Source: Bacteroidota bacterium
GTDB taxonomy: Bacteria; Bacteroidota; Bacteroidia; Flavobacteriales_D; Crocinitomicaceae
DNA length: 38,404 nt
Direction: 5' to 3'
Assembly (NCBI GenBank): GCA_006227105.1
Contig: SBFR01000056.1
Location: forward strand, 1 to 38,404
The stretch's first letter is position 1. Each line of letters opens with the position of its first letter. Positions 1 to 8,852 of the stretch are shown here, in pieces. The notes beneath the pieces were generated by a model. It ran no database searches. It was not told the origin of the DNA and saw only the letters and a program-made list of their open reading frames with translations. A program made the translations under genes and the position numbers.

Positions 1-16
1 CTCACGATAAAATATG

Positions 17-40
17 AGGGATCGAATGATCCCTTTTTTT
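17..40 (+). terminator. Rho-independent terminator of an upstream gene
   Basis: A perfect 7-bp stem, AGGGATC (17-23) and GATCCCT (28-34), encloses a GAAT loop and runs into seven T residues (34-40). This is a textbook intrinsic terminator on the + strand and presumably ends a gene lying left of the window. It covers the two upstream ATG codons (14 and 26) of the next reading frame, so that frame probably begins only at ATG 41. Confidence 0.75.
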
Positions 41-832
41 ATGCCATACTGTACCATAAATAACACAATTTTACACTACGAGTCGATCCGTGTTACGGAG
101 CCCGCCTCAGAAAAACTGGTTGTTTTATTTCTCCATGAAGCATTGGGTTCTATCCCCCAATGGAAATCCTTCCCAGCAGACCTCTGTTCAACATTGAATT
201 TGGATGGGATTATCTACGAGCGACAGGGACATGGTCAATCTGCTCCATTAGTGGAAGAACGAAAAGCAGATTATCTTCATCGATATGCATACGAAGAACT
301 AAAGGCCTTCATTCAAGAGATCTTCTCACCTGATCATAAGCTGATCCTTGTCGGACATTCGGATGGAGGCTCGATCGCATTATTGTATGCATCTAAATTC
401 CCAGAACAAGTCGCCGCTGTTGTGACTATTGCAGCTCATGTGATCAACGAACCAGAGACCATAGCAGGTATCGCTCCTGCCTTGCTGGCATTTGAACAGG
501 GAAAGCTTGCTCGTTTGAACGATTTTCACGGAGAAAAAACGGAGACCTTGTTTTTTGCATGGGCGAATACCTGGAAAAGCGATGAATTCAGGAATTGGGA
601 TATCTGCTTGGATATTGGGAATATAAACTGTCCTGTTCTTGTGATGCAAGGGGAAAAAGATCAATACGGCACCCAAAAGCAAATGGAGCTTATCCAAGAA
701 AATGTAAAGACTCAGTGTGATCTGATATTCATAGAACATGCAGGTCATCTTCCCCATTTGGAACAAAAGCAAAAGGTGCTTCAGGTTATCGATAACTGGA
801 TAAAGATCAACAGGAACAATTTGTATATTTAA
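41..832 (+). CDS. Alpha/beta hydrolase
   Basis: A soluble alpha/beta-hydrolase of 263 residues; its substrate cannot be told from the sequence. The nucleophile elbow GHSDGG lies at residues 105-110 (Ser107). The acid is probably Asp207 in VMQGEKDQYG, and the catalytic His is His236 in EHAGHLPH. An oxyanion-type motif LHEALGS follows the first strands at about 31-37. The size is typical for a single-domain hydrolase with a small cap. No signal peptide is seen, so it is likely cytoplasmic. The ATGs at 14 and 26 are in frame but lie inside a terminator hairpin, so ATG 41 is preferred. The DUF2452 gene follows after 14 nt and is probably co-transcribed. The family call is secure; esterase, C-C hydrolase or similar activity is open. 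Confidence 0.88.
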   Translation: MPYCTINNTILHYESIRVTEPASEKLVVLFLHEALGSIPQWKSFPADLCSTLNLDGIIYERQGHGQSAPLVEERKADYLHRYAYEELKAFIQEIFSPDHKLILVGHSDGGSIALLYASKFPEQVAAVVTIAAHVINEPETIAGIAPALLAFEQGKLARLNDFHGEKTETLFFAWANTWKSDEFRNWDICLDIGNINCPVLVMQGEKDQYGTQKQMELIQENVKTQCDLIFIEHAGHLPHLEQKQKVLQVIDNWIKINRNNLYI

Positions 833-846
833 GTGTTCAAGTAGTG

Positions 847-1302
847 ATGGCAAAAGAAGAATTTCAGAACCCAATTGATCCAGACAAGATTACTGAGAAT
901 CCGCATTCGCTGGAGTACCCCCATCATGCAGGTAGCGCGCTGGTTAAGCCTGAAGATCAGGGTAAGGTGAAAGGGAGGGCTTTGTCTGCAATGGAACACC
1001 AAACTGATCTGCAACTCAACCAGATTTATGAACAAATGCAATTACTGGCTGAACAGGCAAAAAAGCTAAATGACAGAAAGTCAATTTCCGAATTTATCTA
1101 TCAAGCTGAAATGCGCTTCGAACCTTTGATCAATCATACTTATCACCTTTATCAAAAAGAAGATTCGTCATACCTCCTTTCACTGATAGCGCCTGATCAA
1201 TGGGGAAGATCAAAAAAATCCTTCGAATGGGTCGCGACCGTAAAACTTCTTGCCGACCATACCTGGGATATTCTTGAAAAATCAGAAAATTACAACACGT
1301 AA
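847..1302 (+). CDS. DUF2452 family protein (C1orf50-like)
   Basis: A soluble protein of 151 residues that I recognise as the DUF2452 family, which to my knowledge also includes the animal protein C1orf50; no biochemical function is established. Family-like features are the N-terminal NPIDPDKITENPHSLEYPHHAGS segment (about 7-30), a central helical stretch predicted to be coiled (about 55-80), and a C-terminal part with SLIAPDQWG (about 116-124). The start could be GTG 844 or ATG 847; ATG is preferred. It lies 14 nt after the hydrolase gene on the same strand, suggesting an operon, and its last 13 bases overlap the convergent membrane-protein gene. There is no signal peptide. The family assignment rests on motif memory rather than a search. 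Confidence 0.8.
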   Translation: MAKEEFQNPIDPDKITENPHSLEYPHHAGSALVKPEDQGKVKGRALSAMEHQTDLQLNQIYEQMQLLAEQAKKLNDRKSISEFIYQAEMRFEPLINHTYHLYQKEDSSYLLSLIAPDQWGRSKKSFEWVATVKLLADHTWDILEKSENYNT

Positions 1303-2159
1303 CTTTTTATCAATTGCAGTAAGGTAGGTCCAGTGATCATTACTCCAGCAAAGAAAATAGACCAACGGTATTTCCTTTTTTCGTGCTTCTCGTCAGCTTT
1401 TAAATATTCTTCTACCCAAAAGGCGAGACGAACTGGAATTAAAAAGAATAGGCAAAGTACAAAGCTCGAGATCAGGATCATAGGAATCACAAAATAAGGT
1501 GACTCCCCTTCTCTGGCAGAACGAATAATAAATGAAATAAAATCACCGTTTGCCTGATCCCAGAATGCTATCGTAGTAACAAATCCGGTCAATAACAAAG
1601 CGATTACAGCGATTGTTTCTTTAAGTGGTGTCCTAGGATCCTTAAGAATTTTCAAACTTTTTTCCCTCCATTTGAACTCTTCTTCCCAATATTCATCCTC
1701 TTCTTTTTCCGAATCGTCCTCTTTGTTCATTTTGAAGATTCGAGTTTCAAACATGGAATACATTAAATTGAAGACTTCGAAAAGTGTAACGAGAATTACA
1801 AAAACGATAGCCCAATTCGGCAGGTCACCAGATAAATCACCAGAAAAAGAAAATAAAGCCAACAACATGAATGAAAACCTAATCACCAATCGCATAATGA
1901 ATGCATACATGATCATGCATCCCGGATCTTCAGGGATAAAATGACGAGTTAAAACATTCCCTTTTGTTACTTCCACTATTTGTCGAATTCTTGCAATTCT
2001 GATCTTAAATAAAAATGCCCAAAAATCGGCAATATAGAGTACCGTAAAGAACAATCCCAACACCCATAAAGGAACAGACTGTAACCAATTTACGTTACCG
2101 AAAAGCAGGCTAATTAAAGAAACAATTCCGAGGGCAATATTGAATTTGATTGGACTCAA
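1290..2159 (-). CDS. Multi-pass membrane protein, unknown function
   Basis: I do not recognise the family. The 289-residue product shows about seven hydrophobic segments, near residues 6-21, 29-50, 83-105, 115-135, 182-200, 221-243 and 270-288, so it is an inner-membrane protein. Between segments 4 and 5 is a strongly charged, Glu-rich cytoplasmic-type loop (about 143-175, with runs such as EKEEDEYWEEE). The start is unusual: no ATG is available before about residue 82, and an in-frame stop sits at 2166-2168, so the most plausible start is TTG 2159. It begins 10 nt after the yaaA stop and is probably co-transcribed with it. Its 3' end overlaps the convergent DUF2452 gene by 13 nt. Confidence 0.75.
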   Translation of the reverse strand: MSPIKFNIALGIVSLISLLFGNVNWLQSVPLWVLGLFFTVLYIADFWAFLFKIRIARIRQIVEVTKGNVLTRHFIPEDPGCMIMYAFIMRLVIRFSFMLLALFSFSGDLSGDLPNWAIVFVILVTLFEVFNLMYSMFETRIFKMNKEDDSEKEEDEYWEEEFKWREKSLKILKDPRTPLKETIAVIALLLTGFVTTIAFWDQANGDFISFIIRSAREGESPYFVIPMILISSFVLCLFFLIPVRLAFWVEEYLKADEKHEKRKYRWSIFFAGVMITGPTLLQLIKSYVL

Positions 2160-2169
2160 TATCAGTTAA

Positions 2170-2934
2170 TCAACGTGTAAAAACCCATTCGGAATCGTTG
2201 GAGAGGTTTTCGTCAAACAAATATCCGTCGACTTGATAGTTTTTTAACTCTTCTACATCTGATATTTCGTTCTGAATCAGCCATCTAGCCATAGCTCCCC
2301 TCGCATGTTTCGCATACATCATCACAATTTTATATTCTCCGTTTTTAAATTCTTTGAAAACCGGAGTAATGATCTTGTTCTTAATTAGTTTGCGATCAAT
2401 CACTTTAAAGTATTCATTCGAAGCAAGATTCACGATCACCTCTTCTTTATCCAATTCTGATTTTAGCTGCTGTGTTACCTTCTTACTCCAGAATTGATAT
2501 AAATTTTTACATTTTGGACTAACCTCCCACTTCGTACCCATTTCGAGCCGATAAGGATACAATAGATCCATTGGTTTTAAAATCCCGTACAAACCAGATA
2601 GGATCCTTATCTTTTCATTACTACTGATCAGTTCTTTTTCAGAGAGATGATGCGCATCCAACCCTCGATAGACTTCTCCTGAAAAGGCTAAAATAGAAGG
2701 AACAACTTCTTCGCTTTGGACCAAAGGATCCTTGTAGTTCTTGTATCTCATTACATTGAGCTCCGCGAGATCTTTGGAGATACTCATCAGCTTTGAAAGT
2801 TTCATAGCGTTCATCTTTCTGAGCTTAGACACCAATTGATTCGTTTCTTTTAAAAATCCGGGTGACGAAGAATTATATATTTTCTCCACCTTGGAGGTAT
2901 CGATTGACTTTGCTGGAGAGAGGAGTATTTTCAT
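2170..2934 (-). CDS. yaaA: Peroxide stress protein YaaA (DUF328)
   Basis: The 254-residue product is a clear YaaA/DUF328 protein, a cytoplasmic DNA-binding protein that in Escherichia coli limits iron-dependent oxidative damage during peroxide stress. Diagnostic features are the N-terminal MKILLSPAKS, the central ILSGLYGILKP motif (111-121) followed by PYRLEMG (127-133), and the C-terminal YAKHARGAMARW segment. The length matches the family (about 255). ATG 2934 gives the canonical N terminus. A membrane-protein gene follows 10 nt downstream. The gene diverges from the secreted-protein gene that starts at 3011. A -7-like TATTTTTTG lies at 2948-2956 on the minus strand, one T longer than consensus. 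I see nothing OxyR-like in the short upstream region. Confidence 0.95.
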   Translation of the reverse strand: MKILLSPAKSIDTSKVEKIYNSSSPGFLKETNQLVSKLRKMNAMKLSKLMSISKDLAELNVMRYKNYKDPLVQSEEVVPSILAFSGEVYRGLDAHHLSEKELISSNEKIRILSGLYGILKPMDLLYPYRLEMGTKWEVSPKCKNLYQFWSKKVTQQLKSELDKEEVIVNLASNEYFKVIDRKLIKNKIITPVFKEFKNGEYKIVMMYAKHARGAMARWLIQNEISDVEELKNYQVDGYLFDENLSNDSEWVFTR

Positions 2935-3010
2935 TTAATACTGTTAACAAAAAATATCTTAATGATAGCTATTTTTTTCTAAATTTAGTGTCTTGCTAAA
3001 ACTAACATTT

Positions 3011-5641
3011 ATGAAACAAACTCTCCGTTTATCGGCAATTGCCTTTTTGTTCCTTTACAATTTCGCATTTGCACAAGAGTCTACAGAAAGTACAGTTATC
3101 ACTTGTGAACACTTTGCTGTAACTCGCCCACTTCGTGAATTGATCGAGGAAAACCCAGTCAACGTAAAAAAGGTAATCCGTGAACATCGCAAAGAACACC
3201 TTAAAGAATCTGACAAGAGATCTAAGTATCGTGAACCTCAGCATTTTGAATTTAATGTTGAAGAACATGGCGAAGCTTATGGAAATGATCCTTCACTTTT
3301 TCAAACTGAACCTGGAACTCGTCCTGGACCTCCACAGAGAATAAACGTACCTGGACAGGCTGCGAATAGCGCACCTCATGACCCGTCAGGTGCCGCAGGT
3401 ACAACATATTACCTTCAAGCTATTAATGCAACTCCAGTTAGAGTTATTAATAAAGCTACAGGAACAACAGTGGCTACATTTACATTGGGAACGTTATGGA
3501 CACCTTCAACTGGAAACATGGGAGATCCAATCGTCATGTATGATCGTTTCGCTGATAGATGGTTTCTTGCACAATTTGGAAGTAGTAACAAAATCTATAT
3601 CGCGATCTCGGCAACAAGTGATCCGCTAGGTTCATATTATACATACACCTATACATCACCCCAATTCCCGGATTATTTGAAATTTTCGATCTGGGGAGAT
3701 GCCTATTACATGACTTCTAATCAATCGTCTCAAAAATTATTTGCATTTGAAAGAACAGCAATGTTGGCAGGATCACCGACTGCTCGTTCAGTATATTCTG
3801 CTTACACACCTACTGCTTCAGGTAATGGATTTTTCTGTCCACTTCCGGGAGACGCAGATGGTACTGACCTTCCAACAGCAGGAACACCTTGTCCTATCTT
3901 TTATTATACTGATAATGCCTGGGGAGGTGGAAATATTGATGGCGTGAAAATCTATAATGCTACAGTAAATTGGGTACCTACAACGCCTACACTATCCGTG
4001 AATCTACTTACCACATTACCAACTTCTTCTTTTGACGGATCATACAACAATCAATGGAATGATATTGCTCAACCGGGAACAACTCAGAAGCTTGATGGAA
4101 TTGGAGGAGTTGCCACTTATCGTGCTCAATACAGAAAGTGGACTGGATACAATTCAGTAGTGATGAATTGGGGTGTAAAAATAAGCGCAAGTCAAAGAAG
4201 TATCATGTGGGTCGAGTTAAGACAAGATCAGACAACAGGTACATGGTCGGTTTACCAGCAGTCTATTTACACACCTGACTCATACTATCGTTGGATTGGA
4301 TCCATTGCCATGGATGATTATGGTAACATAGCGTTGTGTTATGCAAAATCCGGATCTTCAACAGTATACCCAAGTTTGGCGTATGCAGCAAGATTAGCGA
4401 GCGATCCTTTAAACCAACTTACAGTTGCAGAGACAATGGCAACAACAGGAACTGTTTCTCAGCCTACATCTTGGTATGGTGGTAATCGATGGGGTGATTA
4501 TTCTCACACTTCATTAGATCCTGATGGAAGTACTTTCTGGCATACTGGAGAATGGTGTGGAGGAACCAGCACTAATCCAAAGAAGACACAAGTATACTCA
4601 TTCATGCTAATGACTGCTACTACAGCGAACGTTTCAATTACTTCAAGTGACGCAAACAATGCTATCTGTGCTGGTGAAAGTGTGACGTTCACGGCGTCTC
4701 CAACAAATGGTGGAACCTCTCCTACCTATCAATGGTATATCAATGGTTCTCCTGTAGGAGGTGAGACAATGTCCACTTTTACGACAACAACACTGAATAC
4801 TGGTGACATTGTATCTTGTCAAATGACATCGAATTTACCTGGGGCTACTAATAACCCTGCGACCTCAAACTCTATTACAACAACTGTAACGCAATACTCC
4901 TCTCCTGCTGTTTCAGTTTCAGGAACAACAACAATTTGTGAAGGAGCCAATGCATCTTTCATTGCGGCCTCTACCAATGCAGGATCAAGCCCTGTATACC
5001 AGTGGCAAGTAAATGGAAGTAATGCTGGGACGAATTCTTCAACATTGCTTACATCGTCTTTGACGAATGGTAGTACGGTTACTGTGACACTTACGTCAAA
5101 TGCAAACTGTATTAACCCAACGTCTGTTACTTCTTCACCTGTAACTGTAACGGTTACCCCTGCACCATCCACTCCAACGATTACGAATAACGCTGGAACA
5201 TTGACTTCTAGTGCAGCATCTGGTAATCAATGGTACCTTAACGGTTCGCCAATCGCAGGAGCAACAAGTCAAACTTATGTTCCTACAGCAAATGGTAATT
5301 ACACTGTTATAACTACAGCGGATGGTTGTTCTTCTGCATCGTCTGTGACGTATACAGTTAGTGGTCTTGGCATTAATGAATTGGAAAACCTTCCTTTCAA
5401 TGTTTATCCAAACCCAAACAATGGTACATTCTTCATCTCATTTGATGCTGTAATTACAAAGGATTACGAGATCAAAGTTTATGATGAAGCTGGTAGACTT
5501 GTTCACGAAGAAAAGGTTTCTAATGTATCAGGTGAAACAAGCAAAGAGATCACAATTAAGGATCCTGCAAACGGAATCTATAATGTTATCTTGAAAGATG
5601 GATCATTTGAGACAACTCGTAAGTTGGTTGTCAAGCATTAA
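3011..5641 (+). CDS. Large secreted protein with Ig-like domains and T9SS sorting domain
   Basis: An exported protein of 876 residues. A signal peptide runs from residue 1 to about 22, cleaved after AFA. A charged linker (about 25-100) is followed by a large propeller-like region with the motifs GDPIVMYDR, RWFLAQF and RWGDYSHTSLDPDG. Next come Ig-like modules with YQWYINGS or YQWQVNGS signatures at about 540-625 and 633-717, and a shorter QWYLNGSP module at 721-783. The C-terminal domain (about 795-876, beginning near FNVYPNPNNG and ending KLVVKH) is a Por-secretion tail, so the protein should cross the outer membrane by T9SS and be released or anchored. An in-frame TTG lies at 2993, but ATG 3011 gives the proper signal peptide. 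The next gene is a paralogue. The function is unknown; a surface binding or hydrolytic role is inference. Confidence 0.9.
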   Translation: MKQTLRLSAIAFLFLYNFAFAQESTESTVITCEHFAVTRPLRELIEENPVNVKKVIREHRKEHLKESDKRSKYREPQHFEFNVEEHGEAYGNDPSLFQTEPGTRPGPPQRINVPGQAANSAPHDPSGAAGTTYYLQAINATPVRVINKATGTTVATFTLGTLWTPSTGNMGDPIVMYDRFADRWFLAQFGSSNKIYIAISATSDPLGSYYTYTYTSPQFPDYLKFSIWGDAYYMTSNQSSQKLFAFERTAMLAGSPTARSVYSAYTPTASGNGFFCPLPGDADGTDLPTAGTPCPIFYYTDNAWGGGNIDGVKIYNATVNWVPTTPTLSVNLLTTLPTSSFDGSYNNQWNDIAQPGTTQKLDGIGGVATYRAQYRKWTGYNSVVMNWGVKISASQRSIMWVELRQDQTTGTWSVYQQSIYTPDSYYRWIGSIAMDDYGNIALCYAKSGSSTVYPSLAYAARLASDPLNQLTVAETMATTGTVSQPTSWYGGNRWGDYSHTSLDPDGSTFWHTGEWCGGTSTNPKKTQVYSFMLMTATTANVSITSSDANNAICAGESVTFTASPTNGGTSPTYQWYINGSPVGGETMSTFTTTTLNTGDIVSCQMTSNLPGATNNPATSNSITTTVTQYSSPAVSVSGTTTICEGANASFIAASTNAGSSPVYQWQVNGSNAGTNSSTLLTSSLTNGSTVTVTLTSNANCINPTSVTSSPVTVTVTPAPSTPTITNNAGTLTSSAASGNQWYLNGSPIAGATSQTYVPTANGNYTVITTADGCSSASSVTYTVSGLGINELENLPFNVYPNPNNGTFFISFDAVITKDYEIKVYDEAGRLVHEEKVSNVSGETSKEITIKDPANGIYNVILKDGSFETTRKLVVKH

Positions 5642-5655
5642 TACAAATTTGAACT

Positions 5656-5692
5656 AAAAAAGGCTGGCCTATTGGGTCAGCCTTTTTTTTTG
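5656..5692 (+). terminator. Rho-independent terminator after first T9SS gene
   Basis: The arms GGCTGGCC and GGGTCAGCC (one G-T pair) around a short loop are flanked by an A-run on the left and nine T residues on the right. It sits 15 nt after the stop codon at 5641 and separates the two tandem T9SS genes into distinct transcription units. Confidence 0.85.
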
Positions 5693-5724
5693 TAAATTGG
5701 TGTGCTAAACTGTAAAATCAAACT

Positions 5725-8700
5725 ATGAAAAAGAACTTGACATTAGCCGCAATGGCTATGGGCTTTTCCTTTTTGGCCCAAGCTCAAACTTCTACTTTCT
5801 ACGGTTATTTCTCCCCAACCGAAAGCAAATTGGTACCTCACATTGAACCGAAAGGATCAAAGGATGTGATCAAACCCAATTTCAAGGGTAAAGAATTGTA
5901 TGAGGTAGATATTCAGCCAACTCACTACCCTGACTGGGTATGGCAGCAACATGAAAATCAGGAAAAGGTATCTACTGCGACTCTGAACTGGCAAGTCCAG
6001 GGAATAGGTGCAAGTATTTCCCCTCCTGACCCTTCTGGTGATGCAGATAACCAATATTACATCCAGGGAACGAACAGCGGAGGTGGAGGAACATACAAGA
6101 TCTTCAATAAAAACACTGGAGCTGCAATTACAGGTACCTTAACCATGCAAACGCTTGGAGGCCCATCAGGCTTAGGAGACCCAATCGTACTTTATCACAA
6201 ATCGGCACAACGATGGTTCTTAACTGAATTCTCCTCAAGTGGGAACAAATTGTTGGTACACGTTTCTCAAACCAGTAATCCACAAGGTGCTTATTACACT
6301 TACCAATTCACATGTCCAAGCTTCCCCGATTACCCTAAATACGCCATTGTTGAATCGAATGATGCGTTAGTTGTTTCTACAAATGAGGGAGGACCTCCCA
6401 CGGTTTATGCTATGCGATTAAGTAATCTTCTAGCAGGAACAACCTCTCCATTTATTGGGGTTGATATTGGTTATTCGTTGAACGGTTTCGGATTTCAATC
6501 GATCACTCCAGTCGATCTGGAAGGAGATAACGCTGCGCCAACTGGGATGAAACCATTGTTTGTAAGACATCGCGATGATGAGTCTCATTCAAACGGTACA
6601 CCTGACAGTGCAACAAATGACTGGATCGAATTGTGGGAAATGACAATCAACTGGGGTGGTAACTCAGCGACGGTGGCCAAAATTCAGGATATCGCCGTTA
6701 CAGAATTCGACTCTGACCTTTGTGGTCTTACATCTTTTTCTTGCATTCAGCAACCAACAGCAAGTCCAAATCAGGATCTTGACCCTTTGAGAGAGACTGT
6801 AATGTACAAGGCTCCAATGAGAGTTTTCAATGATCATCAGGCAATTGTTCTTGCCTGGGCAACCGATGTATCCGGAACAAACCGAGCGGGTATCAGATGG
6901 GCTGAAATAAGAAGAGATGCAGGATCACTAGGAAACTGGTCATTGTATCAGGAAGGTACATATGCCCCAGGAACCACGAATAGATGGATGCCAGGGATTA
7001 ACATGGATGAGGACGGAAACATCATGATGGCCTACTCCACTTCAAGTCAAACTGCAGGAGACTTCCCTTCCATCAAGTTTACGGGAAGAAGAGCATGTGA
7101 TCCGTTAGGAGAAATGACAGTTCCTGAGACGACCATTAAGCAAGGATTATCTTCAAGAACATCAAATACAAGATGGGGTGATTACCACCATTTGTCTATC
7201 GATCCGTATAATGACAGTGTATTCTATTTCACTGGTGTTTACATGGAAGCGTCCAATGCAATCCGTACGAACATCAGTTCATTTCAAATGGACCCGCCAG
7301 CTTCAGACGCTGGAATCATCGAAGTTTTCCAGCAAACACCAGGAACGATCTGTGGTTCTGCTACAATTGTTGGTGTAGTAATACAAAATAAGGGAACCGG
7401 TTCGATCACTTCAGGAACAATCGATTGGGATGTGAATGGCGGAACTGCTTCTACTGAAAACTACACGTCTTCACAACTTTCAAGTACAGGAGATATTGAT
7501 ACGATCTATATCAACGTATCAGGTCTTGGAGCAGGTGCCAATACGGTAAACTTCAATTCTACTGGAGTTAATGGTACAACCCCAGATGACGTGATTTGTA
7601 ATGATCTGGCTTCTCTATCGATCACTACAGGTTCTGGAAGTTTATCAGTATCTGCGAATGTCAATAATCAACCTTCGTGTTCACCAGGTAATGATGGTCA
7701 GATCACTGTTTTACCTACAGGTGGTACAGCCCCTTACACTTTCACTTTTGACGGAGGCGCTCCACAGTCAAGTGGAATTTTTACTGGCATATCGGTAGGG
7801 ACGTATAACTATACTGTAACAGATGGATCAGGATGCGCTGGCTCAGGTTCTGTTACACTTAGTAATAATACAACGGTAGATGCTGTTGCAGGTCTGGCTT
7901 CACCAATTTTATGTAATGGCGATGCAAATGGAAGTTTTTCTATCGCTGCATCTGGAGGATCCCCGTCATACACCTACTCAATCGATGGAACCAACTTCCA
8001 GTCCAGCAATGTTTTTAATGGTCTTTCAGCGAATACGTATAATGTAATTGTAAAAGATCAAAACGGTTGTGAAGGTTCTACATCTATTGTATTGAATGAA
8101 CCGGCATCTCTGAATGTGAATGCAATACCAATTGCTGTAAATTGCAAGGGAGCAAATGACGGTCAGATCACTATTTCTGCTTCAGGTGGGACACCTGGAT
8201 ACAATTACAGCATTGATGGAACGAATTATTCATCAAGTAACCTGATTACCGGATTAGCACCTGGTTCTTACACGGTTTATGTTCAGGATAATAATGGATG
8301 TGTATCTACATTCAACACAACGGTTACTGAACCTACACAAGTAAACGCCAGTGCAGCGGGTACTCCATCAAGTGGTAATGACGGCACGATAACGATCACA
8401 GGAACAGGTGGTAACTCCCCATATCAGTATAGCATCGATGGAACGAACTATCAAAGTGGTGCTTTGTTTACCGGATTAACTCCAGGTACTTATACGGCAT
8501 ATGTTCAAGACAATAATGGTTGTATTAGCCAAACAAGTGTGGTTGTTGCTTCAACAACAGGATTGGAAGAACAATCTCTGCTTTTAGTTTCACTATACCC
8601 TAATCCTACTGATGGAGAATTGAATATTGTTATTGATGGCGTATTGGGAACAAATGTCAATGCCAAGATCTTTAACATGGCTGGACAAGTCGTTTCAGAA

Positions 8701-8835
8701 TTCAATTTACCTGTTGTGAACGGTAAAGTTGATCATCAAGTTTCTTTGAGTAAAAAGATAGCCGCCGGCAATTACTATATTGGATTCTATGATGCAGCAG
8801 CATTACCAATTGTAACGCAATTCGTCAAGAAGTAA
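5725..8835 (+). CDS. Large secreted protein with SprB repeats and T9SS sorting domain
   Basis: The 1036-residue product is a paralogue of the preceding gene. It has a signal peptide (residues 1 to about 20, cleaved near AQA-QT) and the same propeller-like N-terminal region, with GDPIVLYHK, RWFLTEF, FPDYPKY and RWGDYHHLSIDP. A CARDB-like beta domain follows at about 528-634 (starting DAGIIEVF). Four SprB-type repeats begin near residues 649, 727, 805 and 879, each holding a GGxxPYxYSIDGTNY-like core and a TYTxYVQDNNGC-like end. The C-terminal sorting domain (about 950-1036, starting near LYPNPTDGELN) marks it for T9SS export. SprB repeats are known from the Flavobacterium gliding adhesin SprB, so a cell-surface adhesive role is plausible but unproven. 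ATG 5725 is the obvious start. Confidence 0.9.
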   Translation: MKKNLTLAAMAMGFSFLAQAQTSTFYGYFSPTESKLVPHIEPKGSKDVIKPNFKGKELYEVDIQPTHYPDWVWQQHENQEKVSTATLNWQVQGIGASISPPDPSGDADNQYYIQGTNSGGGGTYKIFNKNTGAAITGTLTMQTLGGPSGLGDPIVLYHKSAQRWFLTEFSSSGNKLLVHVSQTSNPQGAYYTYQFTCPSFPDYPKYAIVESNDALVVSTNEGGPPTVYAMRLSNLLAGTTSPFIGVDIGYSLNGFGFQSITPVDLEGDNAAPTGMKPLFVRHRDDESHSNGTPDSATNDWIELWEMTINWGGNSATVAKIQDIAVTEFDSDLCGLTSFSCIQQPTASPNQDLDPLRETVMYKAPMRVFNDHQAIVLAWATDVSGTNRAGIRWAEIRRDAGSLGNWSLYQEGTYAPGTTNRWMPGINMDEDGNIMMAYSTSSQTAGDFPSIKFTGRRACDPLGEMTVPETTIKQGLSSRTSNTRWGDYHHLSIDPYNDSVFYFTGVYMEASNAIRTNISSFQMDPPASDAGIIEVFQQTPGTICGSATIVGVVIQNKGTGSITSGTIDWDVNGGTASTENYTSSQLSSTGDIDTIYINVSGLGAGANTVNFNSTGVNGTTPDDVICNDLASLSITTGSGSLSVSANVNNQPSCSPGNDGQITVLPTGGTAPYTFTFDGGAPQSSGIFTGISVGTYNYTVTDGSGCAGSGSVTLSNNTTVDAVAGLASPILCNGDANGSFSIAASGGSPSYTYSIDGTNFQSSNVFNGLSANTYNVIVKDQNGCEGSTSIVLNEPASLNVNAIPIAVNCKGANDGQITISASGGTPGYNYSIDGTNYSSSNLITGLAPGSYTVYVQDNNGCVSTFNTTVTEPTQVNASAAGTPSSGNDGTITITGTGGNSPYQYSIDGTNYQSGALFTGLTPGTYTAYVQDNNGCISQTSVVVASTTGLEEQSLLLVSLYPNPTDGELNIVIDGVLGTNVNAKIFNMAGQVVSEFNLPVVNGKVDHQVSLSKKIAAGNYYIGFYDAAALPIVTQFVKK
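7670..8545 (+). repeat. Four tandem SprB-type repeats within CDS
   Basis: There are four protein repeats of about 74-78 residues each. The DNA copies have drifted but are recognisable: units 2-4 share a segment coding SIDGTN, and units 3 and 4 share one coding YVQDNNGC. The third and fourth units are most alike, suggesting a recent duplication. These are coding repeats, not a CRISPR or an intergenic repeat. Confidence 0.8.
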
Positions 8836-8852
8836 AGTTTTTTAAACATAGG

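Noticed and set aside
380-874. Minus-strand open frame of 164 codons
   Set aside because: It is antisense to the alpha/beta hydrolase, which has complete catalytic motifs; the frame shows no recognisable domain.
4819-5172. Minus-strand open frame of 117 codons
   Set aside because: It is low-complexity Val/Thr/Glu sequence antisense to the Thr/Ser-rich Ig-like domain coding region, a composition shadow.
7670-8545. Regularly spaced repeats considered as CRISPR or intergenic repeat
   Set aside because: The period is about 225-235 bp, the copies are diverged and wholly in frame inside a coding region, and they translate to SprB-like protein repeats.
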